Positions 17,352 to 24,905 of a stretch of 64,000 nt of DNA are shown here, piece after piece. Both the position numbers and the translations under genes were made by a program. The DNA is from an uncultured Atopobiaceae bacterium. GTDB lineage: Bacteria > Actinomycetota > Coriobacteriia > Coriobacteriales > Atopobiaceae. Where the stretch lies: positions 62,001 to 126,000 of the forward strand of contig CALUJM010000003.1 in assembly GCA_944320975.1 (NCBI GenBank), given 5' to 3'. The notes below the pieces were generated by a model. That model did not search any database, was not told the DNA's origin, and saw only the letters and a list, made by a program, of their open reading frames with translations. Numbering within the stretch: position 1 is the first letter of the stretch; every line of letters begins with the position of its first letter.

Positions 17352-18074
17352 ATGAGAAGAAGGACGCCGAAAGACGGCGCTGCTGACCGCATCCGGCGCG
17401 AGCTCGAGGCGCTCGCCGACCCCGCGTATCGGGACTTCCAGGCCAAGCTCGTGCCGACCGTCGACCCCGAGCGCATCCTCGGTGTGCGCACGCCGGCGCT
17501 GCGCGACTACGCCCGCAGGCTCGCGGGCGAGCGGCCCGAAGAGGCACGCGCGTTCCTCACGGCGCTCCCGCACGAGACCTACGACGAGAGCAACCTGCAC
17601 GGCGAGCTCATCGGGCGGATGGCGAAGACGCCCGCGGAGGCGTTCGAGCTGCTCGACGCCTTCCTTCTGCATGTCGACAACTGGGCGACCTGCGACCTCA
17701 TCCGCGTCCCCGCCTTCAGGCGCGACCTGCCGGCGGTGCTCGAGCGCATCCGCGGGTGGGTCGCCGCGGAGCCGGAGTACACGACGCGCTTTGGGGTGGT
17801 CCAGCTCATGACGCTCTTTTTGGATGACGCCTTCGAGCCCGAGCACCTCGCGCTTGTTGCCGGCATCGACCGCCCCGAGTACTACGTCAACATGGCACGC
17901 GCCTGGTACTTCTCGTTTGCCCTGATAAAGCAATCCGCGGCGACCCTGCCCCTCTTCGAGCGGAGGCCGATCGAACTCGACGTCTGGACGCACAACAAAG
18001 CGCTCCAGAAGGCCCGCGAGAGCCGCCGCATCGCACCGGATCAGAAGGCGTACCTGCAGTCACTCAAGGTGTGA
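17352..18074 (+). CDS. DNA alkylation repair protein (AlkD-like HEAT-repeat glycosylase)
   Basis: 240 residues. The AlkD family excises positively charged alkylated bases. The typical start ERILGVRTPALRDYARRL, the DESNLHGELIG helix, VDNWATCDLIR (the conserved Asn-Trp-Ala-Thr-Cys-Asp segment containing the catalytic-type Asp) and the WYFSFALIKQ and VWTHNKALQKARESRRI repeats are all present. A GGGAG site precedes the ATG. It stands alone, divergent from higBA, with a LexA-like operator in its promoter. Confidence 0.88.
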   Translation: MRRRTPKDGAADRIRRELEALADPAYRDFQAKLVPTVDPERILGVRTPALRDYARRLAGERPEEARAFLTALPHETYDESNLHGELIGRMAKTPAEAFELLDAFLLHVDNWATCDLIRVPAFRRDLPAVLERIRGWVAAEPEYTTRFGVVQLMTLFLDDAFEPEHLALVAGIDRPEYYVNMARAWYFSFALIKQSAATLPLFERRPIELDVWTHNKALQKARESRRIAPDQKAYLQSLKV

Positions 18075-18105
18075 CGCGACGCCGGCCGCTCAGGCGGTCG
18101 TCGCC

Positions 18106-18259
18106 GGTGTGCGCACTCCCTGGCGTTGTGTACGCTCGCCGGCGATGTGCGCACTTCTCGACAGCTCGTCTACCTGTGGGTTCGCCGAGAAGGACATCGG
18201 GGGCGGTGTACACAACGACGAGAAGTGCACACAACGCCGAAGGGTGTACACAACGGAGC
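18106..18259 (+). repeat. Palindrome family C, copy 2
   Basis: GTGTGCGCACTCCCTGGCG and further GTGCGCACTT/GTGTAC units on the left answer GTGTACACAACG/AAGTGCACAC units on the right. The core shares CGACAGCTCGTCTACCTG and GAGAAGGACATCGGGGGC with copy 1. Fills the gap between the alkD-like gene and the response-regulator remnant. Confidence 0.8.
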
Positions 18260-18360
18260 AGGGGTGGGTGGGCTGCGGCGCGGCCCCGGTTGCGAGTTGA
18301 GGGATTCTTGACAATGTCTGGGTAGCATTGGGAGGTTCCGGGCTGGATAGGAGGGAGCCC

Positions 18361-18612
18361 ATGGATGTGACGCGCGATGGGGGTAGGGGGGCGCCCTTCG
18401 TCCTCATAGTGGACGACGAGGCCGACATCGCCGACATGCTCGAGTCGTACTTCAGGCTCGAGGGCTACTGCACGCTCGTGGCGCGCGACGCCGCGAGCGC
18501 GGTCGAGCGGGCGGCGGTCGCGGGCGAGCTGCGTCCTCACGCGGGCGCCGAGGACCTCGAGCGAGAAGGGCTTGGTCACGTAGTCGTCGCCGCCCTCGTC
18601 GGCGCCGGCGCG
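18361..18612 (+). pseudogene. Response regulator receiver domain broken by an internal inversion
   Basis: The plus strand encodes the first 45 or so residues of a receiver domain (FVLIVDDEADIADMLESY), after which homology stops near 18520. Straight after, the reverse strand (about 18612 down to 18520) encodes the missing end of a receiver domain: GGDDYVTKPFSLEVLGARVR. The middle with the phospho-acceptor Asp and the whole DNA-binding domain are gone. The simplest reading is deletion plus inversion of one gene. The plus frame stays open to 18654 by chance. Confidence 0.75.
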
Positions 18613-18686
18613 GCAGCCTACGCTGCCGTGAGGCGCCGGGAGGCCGCGAGGTAGGGTCGCGCGCCGAGCAACGGATCTTTGCGCGG

Positions 18687-19070
18687 CTACTCGGCGGAGA
18701 CCTCTCGCTGCACGCGCTTCGGCAGCTTGGAAAAGACGAGCTCGTAGCTCATGTCGCAGAGGCCGAGCACGAGATCCTCGGACAGGTCGGCGTCAAGGTC
18801 GATGGAGACCCATGTGCGCCCGTCCGAGTAGTATCCGGGCAGCACCGCGCCCGGGTGCTCGGCGCGCAGCTCCATGATGCGGTCGGGGTCGCACTTGAGC
18901 GACAGCAGGTGGCGCCCCTCATAGGGTGGCTTGGCATCGGGAGAGGCGGTGAGCTCGCAGGCGAACTGCCTGCCGCCCACCCAGTAGACCATCCATCCCC
19001 ACTTCTCGTGGAGGGCCTTGGTGGCGCCGGGGAGCGAGATAAGGCGGGCGTCTATGCACGAGAAATCCAT
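18687..19070 (-). CDS. MmcQ/YjbR family DNA-binding protein
   Basis: 127 residues with the MmcQ/YjbR (CyaY-like fold) pattern: LPGATKALHEKWGW start, FACELT strand, LSLKCDPDRIMELRAEHPGAVLPGYYSDGRTWVSIDLDADL and the closing SYELVFSKLPKRVQRE helix. The family is widespread, small and cytoplasmic; function is not established. Convergent with the response-regulator remnant. Start set at the ATG preceding DFSCIDARL. Confidence 0.8.
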   Translation of the reverse strand: MDFSCIDARLISLPGATKALHEKWGWMVYWVGGRQFACELTASPDAKPPYEGRHLLSLKCDPDRIMELRAEHPGAVLPGYYSDGRTWVSIDLDADLSEDLVLGLCDMSYELVFSKLPKRVQREVSAE

Positions 19071-19135
19071 GGCGTGTCTCCTTTGGATGGGCTCGCGACT
19101 ATTCTTACACACAGCAATCTCTCACTCTAGTGTGA

Positions 19136-19141
19136 TACAAT
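19136..19141 (+). promoter_or_regulatory. Extended -10 element and operator-like region of the MNT/HEPN pair
   Basis: TGATACAAT forms an extended -10. It is followed by AT-rich inverted text (CAATTGCAATACATATTGG, 19139-19157) that could be the operator for the ribbon-helix-helix head of the MNT protein. Confidence 0.45.
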
Positions 19142-19166
19142 TGCAATACATATTGGAGGTGAGAAG

Positions 19167-19733
19167 ATGGTCACGCACTCCACAGTAGCAAGGGAGCCAA
19201 GAACCGCCGTCTCACTGCGACTCCCGCCGGAGCTCGTGAGTGCGGTCGAACAGTTTGCTTCTGAGCACCACTTGAGCAAAACCGATGCGTTTCTCCATTT
19301 TCTGAACAAAGGCATGGAGTCCGAGAAAAGCGAGCGAGAGAATGCCGCCCTTGCCCGCATAGAGCAGAAGGTATCCGAGACGCTTCGGTTAATCCAGGGA
19401 CGACAAGGCATCACTAACGACAAGCAGCTCGTTGTCGATAAGATACGAGAGGTGTGTTCGCGCTTCCCCGCCATCGAGCGCGCCTACCTCTTCGGCTCGT
19501 TCGCACGAGGCGCATACTCCGATAAAAGCGACATTGACATCCGACTTGACATCGGTACATCTCGCTCGTTCAACCTTCGCGACCTCGAGCACTTCTCCAA
19601 GCAGGTCGAGCAGCTCACGGGACGCTCCGCCGACGTGGTGACTGCCAGAACGATAAAGAACGCCGCCCTGCGGGAGGCCATCGAACGAGATAAGGAGCTG
19701 ATCTATGAGCGCAAAGCCGAACGATCTCGGTAG
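19167..19733 (+). CDS. MNT-family nucleotidyltransferase antitoxin with N-terminal ribbon-helix-helix domain
   Basis: 188 residues. MntA antitoxins add AMP to the HEPN toxin. The catalytic motif GS-x10-DxD is intact (GSFARGAYSDKSDID), with DVVTARTIKN in the later strand. Residues about 12-50 form an extra head (RTAVSLRLPPELVSAVEQFASEHHLSKTDAFLHFLNKG) resembling a ribbon-helix-helix DNA-binding domain, then a coiled linker (about 50-75). MntA is usually the bare transferase, so a DNA-binding head suggests that this antitoxin represses its own operon. AGGTGAGAAG is the ribosome site. Overlaps the toxin gene by 29 bases. Lower GC than the core. Confidence 0.85.
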   Translation: MVTHSTVAREPRTAVSLRLPPELVSAVEQFASEHHLSKTDAFLHFLNKGMESEKSERENAALARIEQKVSETLRLIQGRQGITNDKQLVVDKIREVCSRFPAIERAYLFGSFARGAYSDKSDIDIRLDIGTSRSFNLRDLEHFSKQVEQLTGRSADVVTARTIKNAALREAIERDKELIYERKAERSR

Positions 19734-20082
19734 GATACAAGAGATATTCGATGTGGTTACGCAGACTCAGAGACAGATTGGCGAGCTCGTATTCACGCGC
19801 GAGCGCTTCTTGAACCCCGCGTCCACCGAAGATGACCTCATTTCCGAAGGCATCATCAATCGCGTGCTTCGCGTGACAGAGGAGGCCGGAAAGATCAGTG
19901 ACGAGGTCTCCCACGCCTACGGGTTTGACACGAAGGGAGCCACTGGCGTGAGAAATTGTCTCGCCCATGCATATGGGGAGGTCGACCGCGAGATTCTTTG
20001 GGAAGTCATATCGGAAGACTTCGACGAGCTCCTCTCATCGTGCCATGCATATTGTGACGACAAGGGAATTGAGCTGTCATAG
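19705..20082 (+). CDS. HepT-like HEPN-domain toxin (RNase)
   Basis: 125 residues. The HEPN ribonuclease signature R-x4-H-x-Y is present as RNCLAHAY in the last third; the Tyr is the residue AMP-modified by MntA in studied pairs. N-terminal helices (GRIQEIFDVVTQTQRQIGELVF, EGIINRVLRVTEEAGKIS) match the HepT fold. Translationally coupled to the MNT gene. Together they form a type VII toxin-antitoxin system. Confidence 0.88.
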   Translation: MSAKPNDLGRIQEIFDVVTQTQRQIGELVFTRERFLNPASTEDDLISEGIINRVLRVTEEAGKISDEVSHAYGFDTKGATGVRNCLAHAYGEVDREILWEVISEDFDELLSSCHAYCDDKGIELS

Positions 20083-20104
20083 GGCGTTATGCGCAATCTC
20101 TTGA

Positions 20105-20145
20105 TCAAGGGCACTCGGCGTCGAACGAATGTCGAGCGCCCTTGA
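20105..20145. terminator. Bidirectional hairpin between convergent genes
   Basis: TCAAGGGC pairs with GCCCTTGA, extended inward by CTCG/CGAG after one mismatch. It lies between the HEPN toxin and the convergent XRE gene. No long T-run. Confidence 0.45.
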
Positions 20146-20213
20146 CCCAGCTGCCACAATGGCACTGTCACGCTCGGCGCCCGGCGGCCTCGTCGGTTCC
20201 GGCGGGGCCGCGC

Positions 20214-21038
20214 CTACCCGCGGCGGCTCCGCCCGATCGTCCAGAACGCGAGGAGCACGACCGCGCCGCCCGCGACGGCGAAGCAGTCGCGGGGGGAGCC
20301 GAGGCCGCCCGTCGTGGTACCCAAGGCAATCGCGCCCGCGACCCAGAGCGCCGGCGGGATTACCGCCATCCACGCGGGGCGCGCGTAGCGACCAAGTATC
20401 TGCGCCGCCGCCAGCATGGCAACGACGCCGACAGCTGCCGCAAGCCCGGTGAAATCCCGTACGTCAAGCAGCAGACCGCCCAGCACCAGCACGCCGATGC
20501 CCACGGTGAGCCCCACGAAGACCTGGAGCACCAGTCGCATGACGTTGGCAGAGGCGCTCTCCCGCGCTGCCTCTACGGGGTCGCCGGACGCAGCCCCCAG
20601 GAGCTCGGCAGCGCTCCTGGCGTCGCGACCGAGCTCCTGGCGCCGCGCCACGAGGACGACCACGGCGGACGCCAGCACCAGCACCGCCAGCAGCAGGCGC
20701 AGCGCCGAATCCAGGTGGTCTCTTCCCGCCGTCGCCATAAAGGCGAGCACGGCGATGACGGTGACCTCGACCGCTCCCAGCGCTATCGCGAAGGACTTCC
20801 TCTGCTGCTCGTTCTTCTCGACTATCTCGCGCATCTCGTCCACGTCCCCTCTCACCATCTCGTCGATCGTGGTGCCGAAGAGGTTCGCGAGCAGGAGCAT
20901 GCTCTGGACGTCGGGCAGGGTCCTGCCCTGCTCCCAGCGAGACACCGCCTGCCGCGTCACGTAGAGCCTGCGCGCCATTTCCTCCTGCGTGATGCCCGCC
21001 TCCTTGCGGATGTCGGCGATGACGTCCTTGATGGCCAT
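20214..21038 (-). CDS. XRE-family regulator with C-terminal membrane domain
   Basis: 274 residues. An N-terminal Cro/C1 helix-turn-helix (IRKEAGITQEEMARRLYVTRQAVSRW; LPDVQSMLLLANLFGTTIDEM) is fused to five or six membrane helices beginning near residue 85. Such membrane-anchored XRE proteins are found in Firmicutes and Coriobacteriia, often near antimicrobial or stress functions; the signal is unknown. A strong AAGGAGGAAC site precedes the ATG. Upstream, TTGTGC and GACAAT (17-base spacing, reverse strand) may be its promoter. The 332-base gap to the next gene holds nothing else that I can identify. Confidence 0.85.
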   Translation of the reverse strand: MAIKDVIADIRKEAGITQEEMARRLYVTRQAVSRWEQGRTLPDVQSMLLLANLFGTTIDEMVRGDVDEMREIVEKNEQQRKSFAIALGAVEVTVIAVLAFMATAGRDHLDSALRLLLAVLVLASAVVVLVARRQELGRDARSAAELLGAASGDPVEAARESASANVMRLVLQVFVGLTVGIGVLVLGGLLLDVRDFTGLAAAVGVVAMLAAAQILGRYARPAWMAVIPPALWVAGAIALGTTTGGLGSPRDCFAVAGGAVVLLAFWTIGRSRRG

Positions 21039-21370
21039 GAGGTTCCTCCTTGCTCGGGTTTCTCGTATGGCCATTGTCACCGGGCGGGCGATGCTGCACA
21101 AGAAACGAGCTGTTGCGCGTCAGTTCACCGCTTATTTCCCTTGTGTGCGCTTACCCGGCCACGTGAAGAAGAGCCGAGGTGACGTCCTCTGGACGAAGCC
21201 CAGATCCAAGAATGTGTGTGCGGCGCCTCCAACCAGACGCCACCTCGACAAGGCAAGCATAGGCTTGAATAGATTATATCCGTAGTCTTGTCTTTTCACG
21301 TGAGCTGCGCCGTGGGCTCTCGGACGAACACGAAACGGTGGTTTTCTCTTACTCCCGCAATATTGAAAGC

Positions 21371-22258
21371 CTATTGCCAGCACCCCAACGCAGGATTCCA
21401 AGCTTTGCCTTCGGCGGAGCCATCGAGTGCCAGATCAAATAGGGTGGCAGCAAGCGCAGCCGCGTCGGAAATGTCCCCTATGTCGGAGGCAAGAGGCACC
21501 TGTCTGCATAACTTCCTGAACCCGACCTCTCCTACGCCAAACCACTCCGCAGGAATCTCGAAATGATTGGGCAGAGGCATTCTTCTTGCAGAGCATTCCA
21601 GCTTTAGGCGCCGAGAGAGCTTCGCGCCGTCAATCGCGCAGCTTCGTGCGTACACCACAACGTCGATCAGATCCTTCTGCCTCGAAGAGGGCCTGCCGCG
21701 ATGCCGTTCCACGATGCCGCAGAACTTATCGGCAAGCGAGCTCTCTACGGTATACACGCGGTAGGGGCATGTCGAAAGATCTCGTACGGCAATTCGATCT
21801 GCAGGCGTGACGGTATCGAAATCCTCTTGGGGAATGACGTCAACGACAAGGTCTATAGAGATATCCTGGAGCCTCTTGTTCCCTAATCGGACCTGGAACC
21901 TCACGTTCATGCCGGATCGATACTCGTCCTCTGCCTTGATGGGAGCCATTCCGGCGAATGAGAACGTGACGAAGTCCCCAAGGTCAGTAGCAGCCAGACG
22001 CTTCAGCTCTTCGACGGCTTTCTCGAGATCGCCGTCCGTTGATAGGAGGTCTACGTCACGCGTCGCGCGAGCATCAATCGTACGTGCGAGCATGCTCAGA
22101 CCACCTTTGAGCAGAAAGTAAGAGTCGGGTTCGCTGAAAACTCGACAGAGGAGGCGATGGAAGAAGAATCCCGCATAAGCCCTGCCGGTATCCATCGGCG
22201 ATGCCTTCGCCGCAGCCTTAATCGCCTTGTCAAGATCCTCTGAGGTCCTATATGTCAT
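21371..22258 (-). CDS. AbiEii-type nucleotidyltransferase toxin
   Basis: 295 residues. AbiEii toxins are nucleotidyltransferases that arrest growth on phage infection. LKGGLSMLARTIDARATRDVDLL holds the GG...R-x-TxDVDL catalytic motif; the second acid is in DISIDLVVDV; VESSLADKFCGIVERHRGRPSSRQKDLIDV is the later AbiEii block. Paired with AbiEi seven bases upstream. Composition is clearly AT-richer than the core, and Leu/Ser codons are mixed, which suggests transfer. Confidence 0.9.
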   Translation of the reverse strand: MTYRTSEDLDKAIKAAAKASPMDTGRAYAGFFFHRLLCRVFSEPDSYFLLKGGLSMLARTIDARATRDVDLLSTDGDLEKAVEELKRLAATDLGDFVTFSFAGMAPIKAEDEYRSGMNVRFQVRLGNKRLQDISIDLVVDVIPQEDFDTVTPADRIAVRDLSTCPYRVYTVESSLADKFCGIVERHRGRPSSRQKDLIDVVVYARSCAIDGAKLSRRLKLECSARRMPLPNHFEIPAEWFGVGEVGFRKLCRQVPLASDIGDISDAAALAATLFDLALDGSAEGKAWNPALGCWQ

Positions 22259-22265
22259 AGAGACC

Positions 22266-22880
22266 TCACTCCTCGATGATTCGGCGCACCTTGCGAGCCT
22301 TCCCGGGCGTGAGCTGCCTTACGATTGCGCGCAGTTTCTCAAGGTCAAGTCCCTTCTCCACAGCGTCATCGTAAGCATCTCGCACAAGCGAGGGCTCTTC
22401 GTCGTCGAGCGCAAGGTCGACGATGGTGCGCTCCGGCGTCGTTACGGCAAACCCATGCTCGAAATCAACGTCTTCCCGGGAAATCTGGCGAACAGAAAAG
22501 TGCACATCGGAGTTTCTGGTCTTGAGCCGTCTAGGGGCATACATACGGATGGGAGTCAGGAAGAAGTCGCCGATACCGATGAGGGAGGCTGCCGTAGTTC
22601 CGCCAACAGCAATACCGTCCCACGCGCCATACGCCATTCGCTCATGAAGCATCATCTCGGGAGAAGTCAGCTTCCAAGCGGCGGCAATCTCGTCATCGGG
22701 AGAAGAGGTCACCGCGGCCGAGCGGTACGCTCCGTGAACGAGCCTCACGAGCCGTCCGGCGGAGCAGGCCTTTGCTAGGGCACTGCGAGATATGCCGAGA
22801 CGCTCCGCTTGAGCGGTCGTGAATACGCCTTCGGAGGCAGAGAGTGAATCAATGAACGGAGCTTGTCTTTGTCTATACAT
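22266..22880 (-). CDS. AbiEi-type antitoxin/transcriptional repressor
   Basis: 204 residues. The N-terminal winged helix (EGVFTTAQAERLGISRSALAKACSAGRLVRLVHGAYR) is the AbiEi_4-type DNA-binding domain; the C-terminal half (TPERTIVDLALDDEEPSLVRDAYDDAVEKG) is the antitoxin domain. It represses its own operon and counters AbiEii. No clear ribosome site; a -10-like TACAAT lies only six bases before the ATG, so the message may be leaderless. Confidence 0.88.
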   Translation of the reverse strand: MYRQRQAPFIDSLSASEGVFTTAQAERLGISRSALAKACSAGRLVRLVHGAYRSAAVTSSPDDEIAAAWKLTSPEMMLHERMAYGAWDGIAVGGTTAASLIGIGDFFLTPIRMYAPRRLKTRNSDVHFSVRQISREDVDFEHGFAVTTPERTIVDLALDDEEPSLVRDAYDDAVEKGLDLEKLRAIVRQLTPGKARKVRRIIEE

Positions 22881-22886
22881 GTCCCA

Positions 22887-22892
22887 ATTGTA
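22887..22892 (-). promoter_or_regulatory. -10 element of the AbiE pair
   Basis: TACAAT (reverse strand) lies six bases from the AbiEi ATG, so transcription should begin at or near the start codon. The upstream AT-rich CCTAATAGG is a short inverted repeat that may bind AbiEi. Confidence 0.45.
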
Positions 22893-22937
22893 TCCTATTA
22901 GGCTACTTATGTGGCATATAAAATACCTTCTTGAAAA

Positions 22938-24308
22938 CTAGCCGCATGTCAGCCTCGCCTCGATTACCGGTAGCCACTCGATCTTGTCGCCAAAGGCAGC
23001 CATGTCCTCGTCGTACACGTGCATGAAATCAAGGATGGTCCCATGGCATTTGGGGAACATGCTCTCGCAATACACGGGAATGACATCACGGGGGACCACG
23101 CCTATGACGTCCTCCCCCTTGAATCGAGAGAGAATCGCGCGTGCATCCCTCAGAACGACGGGCAGTCCCGCACGCTTGAGCGCAACATAGAAATGCACCG
23201 CTTCGACCGCCCGGTTCCATGCCTTGCCGGCCACCACATAGTAGTAACCCCATGCTTGCTTGGCGGCCCTGAACTCTTCGTCAGAGAGTTCTCCGGCGCG
23301 GTGTCGGAACTCCACAATCCATCTGTCGTGGCACACGGCAAGGCTCACATGCGTGGAGTTGCCGCCCCGGCACACCTCCCATGGGTGCCCGCCCCTGCGG
23401 GTTCTGTCGAAGAACCACGTCTCCCACTCCTCGGGGCTGGTAAGGTCGATACCTGGTCCAGAGAAGAGCCCCGCTCCCTTGCCGGTCAAGCCATCATCGC
23501 GACCGTCCGCATAGCGGATGTAGAGCTCATTGAGCGGAAGTTGCTCGCCGTCGTTCCCGCAGACGTCGTACCCGCATGCCTCATAGCCAAGCGCACAGGC
23601 AGCAAGAAAGTCGTTGCCCGTCATTGAAGCCAGGCGTCCGACTGCATCTGCGCTCTCCGCATCCGCTGCGACATATTCGCAGAAGGCGGCATATGTGCGC
23701 CTATCCATTCCGTTGAAGATGGCGTCTCTATCCTCCGGGTGCGCGGCCCAGACGACTGCTCGCGAAACCACGCCGGTGCGCAGGAAATACGGAAGCTGTT
23801 CGGCGACGGCTGCGTTATACGACCCCTCCCGCAGTGCCCGTATGCTTATGCGCGCAGAATGAGCCGGCAAGTCAAGCAAGATGACCGCGTGTTCTTCGAG
23901 CCAATCGAAGTCAGCGGGCTTTTGCTTTGAGTCAGCGCAGAGCACCATCACGCTGCCGACCGACACTGCCCGACAATGCTCGTTCTCTACCACAACGAGC
24001 TCGTACCACGAATACTCATCAGGATACTCTCTTTTCCACAGCCCAGCGTAATCCTCGTGCGAAGAAACCTCCCCCTCGGCAAGCAGCTCATCGTAATCGC
24101 CAAAGTCGTCTAGGCTTCCGCGTGGGATCTTGAGCCAAATTGATTTCACCTCTTCGTTGCCCGTCAGGGGCCTAAGGTCGGCGAGCACCTCGAAGAGGCA
24201 ATCAAGCGCATCGAGTACCTTTCTCGTCTGAGCGGCAGGATTCTTGTAACCCCTGCCGAATCTCAAAAGAAGCCTGTCTATATCGGGAGCAACGAGCTTC
24301 CAGTCCAT
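22938..24308 (-). CDS. Uncharacterised 456-residue protein
   Basis: No family recognised. The ATG at 24308 (MDWKLVAPDIDRLLLR) is preferred because the codon pattern becomes protein-like there; an open frame continues to 24470. The protein is soluble, acidic, without signal or membrane helices. Visible segments: a helical N-terminus, a central part with CALGYEACGYDVCGN, and a C-terminal block (WIVEFRHRAGELSDEEFRAAKQAWGYYYVV) followed by VIGVVPRDVIPVYCESMFP. Composition is AT-richer than core genes, as in the neighbouring AbiE pair. A LexA-like promoter region sits about 340 bases upstream. A defence or prophage-derived role would fit the island but is a guess. Confidence 0.6.
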   Translation of the reverse strand: MDWKLVAPDIDRLLLRFGRGYKNPAAQTRKVLDALDCLFEVLADLRPLTGNEEVKSIWLKIPRGSLDDFGDYDELLAEGEVSSHEDYAGLWKREYPDEYSWYELVVVENEHCRAVSVGSVMVLCADSKQKPADFDWLEEHAVILLDLPAHSARISIRALREGSYNAAVAEQLPYFLRTGVVSRAVVWAAHPEDRDAIFNGMDRRTYAAFCEYVAADAESADAVGRLASMTGNDFLAACALGYEACGYDVCGNDGEQLPLNELYIRYADGRDDGLTGKGAGLFSGPGIDLTSPEEWETWFFDRTRRGGHPWEVCRGGNSTHVSLAVCHDRWIVEFRHRAGELSDEEFRAAKQAWGYYYVVAGKAWNRAVEAVHFYVALKRAGLPVVLRDARAILSRFKGEDVIGVVPRDVIPVYCESMFPKCHGTILDFMHVYDEDMAAFGDKIEWLPVIEARLTCG

Positions 24309-24647
24309 ACGCGTCTCCACCTCGTTAAGCACAGCTGAAATATTAGGAAACGGATCGCAGATTACTGCATGGGGACCGGAGGTCTCGCAGGCAGACGCAT
24401 GCGCCCGCGCGCCGCACCTCTCGGCAAACTGAATAGATAGAATTGAGCCACAGACAAACCCCCGCTTCACTCACGGCAAAATCCTGCTCTGACTGTGAGC
24501 TCCGGACTCTTGGAGTGCCGGAGGACGGGGGCGCGTGCCCGCCCGAGAGCTTCAAGTGCGACCAGTCCCTGTTACCCCTGATCGCCTGCGGGCACGTGCC
24601 ATTGGGGGCCTCCGTGCCGGCTCTTGTCGCTCCCGTACCTTGGCGAG

Positions 24648-24675
24648 AGTATAGCACAGTCAAGAACGTGTGTTC
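24648..24675 (-). promoter_or_regulatory. Extended -10 promoter with LexA-like box facing the unknown gene
   Basis: On the reverse strand TGCTATACT (-10 hexamer at 24648-24653) is preceded by GAACACACGTTC (24664-24675), a GAAC(N4)GTTC site placed where the -35 would be. It would drive a leader of about 340 bases into the gene at 22938-24308. The leader region (24309-24647) has GC-rich hairpin text but no gene or RNA family that I recognise. Confidence 0.45.
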
Positions 24676-24822
24676 GTCAGAAAATGAAAAAACGGGTATG
24701 TGCACGTTCCGGCTCGCTCGTTCTTCTCGCCTGAAGCCCTGAGCTGCAGAAATGCGAGAAGAGCCGTGGAGTGGGATGTACGCACCCTCGCCTGCGCGGG
24801 GCATCGGACCACGCGCCTGTGC

Positions 24823-24828
24823 TACGAT
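24823..24828 (+). promoter_or_regulatory. -10 element of gdx
   Basis: TGCTACGAT is an extended -10 just upstream of the riboswitch, similar in form to the ruvC (TGCTATGAT) element. Confidence 0.5.
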
Positions 24829-24846
24829 TCCCCCGACCCGACGGGT

Positions 24847-24887
24847 CTCTGACGAGGGCAGCCGTACCAGAATCGCAAAGACGGCGC
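24847..24887 (+). promoter_or_regulatory. Guanidine-III riboswitch (ykkC-III)
   Basis: The conserved blocks of this class are present in order: GACGAGG, then GCCGTACC, then AAGACGGCGC. GCCGT pairs with ACGGC as the hairpin stem, and TCTG (24847-24851 region, before ACGAGG) can pair with CAGA (24868-24871) as the class-defining pseudoknot; known members have CCGG/CCGG there, so the pairing covaries. The element ends 6 bases before the TTGGAGG ribosome site, fitting translational control of the exporter by guanidine. Confidence 0.85.
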
Positions 24888-24905
24888 ATAATCTTGGAGG
24901 TTGCC

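Noticed and set aside
18064..18579. Reverse-strand ORF starting MTKPFSLEVLG as an intact gene
   Set aside because: Only its first 20 or so residues are receiver-domain text; the rest is antisense of the other half and of the family C repeat.
16481..24905. An integrative element with attachment sites
   Set aside because: The block looks transferred, but no integrase, tRNA gene or direct-repeat boundary could be found.
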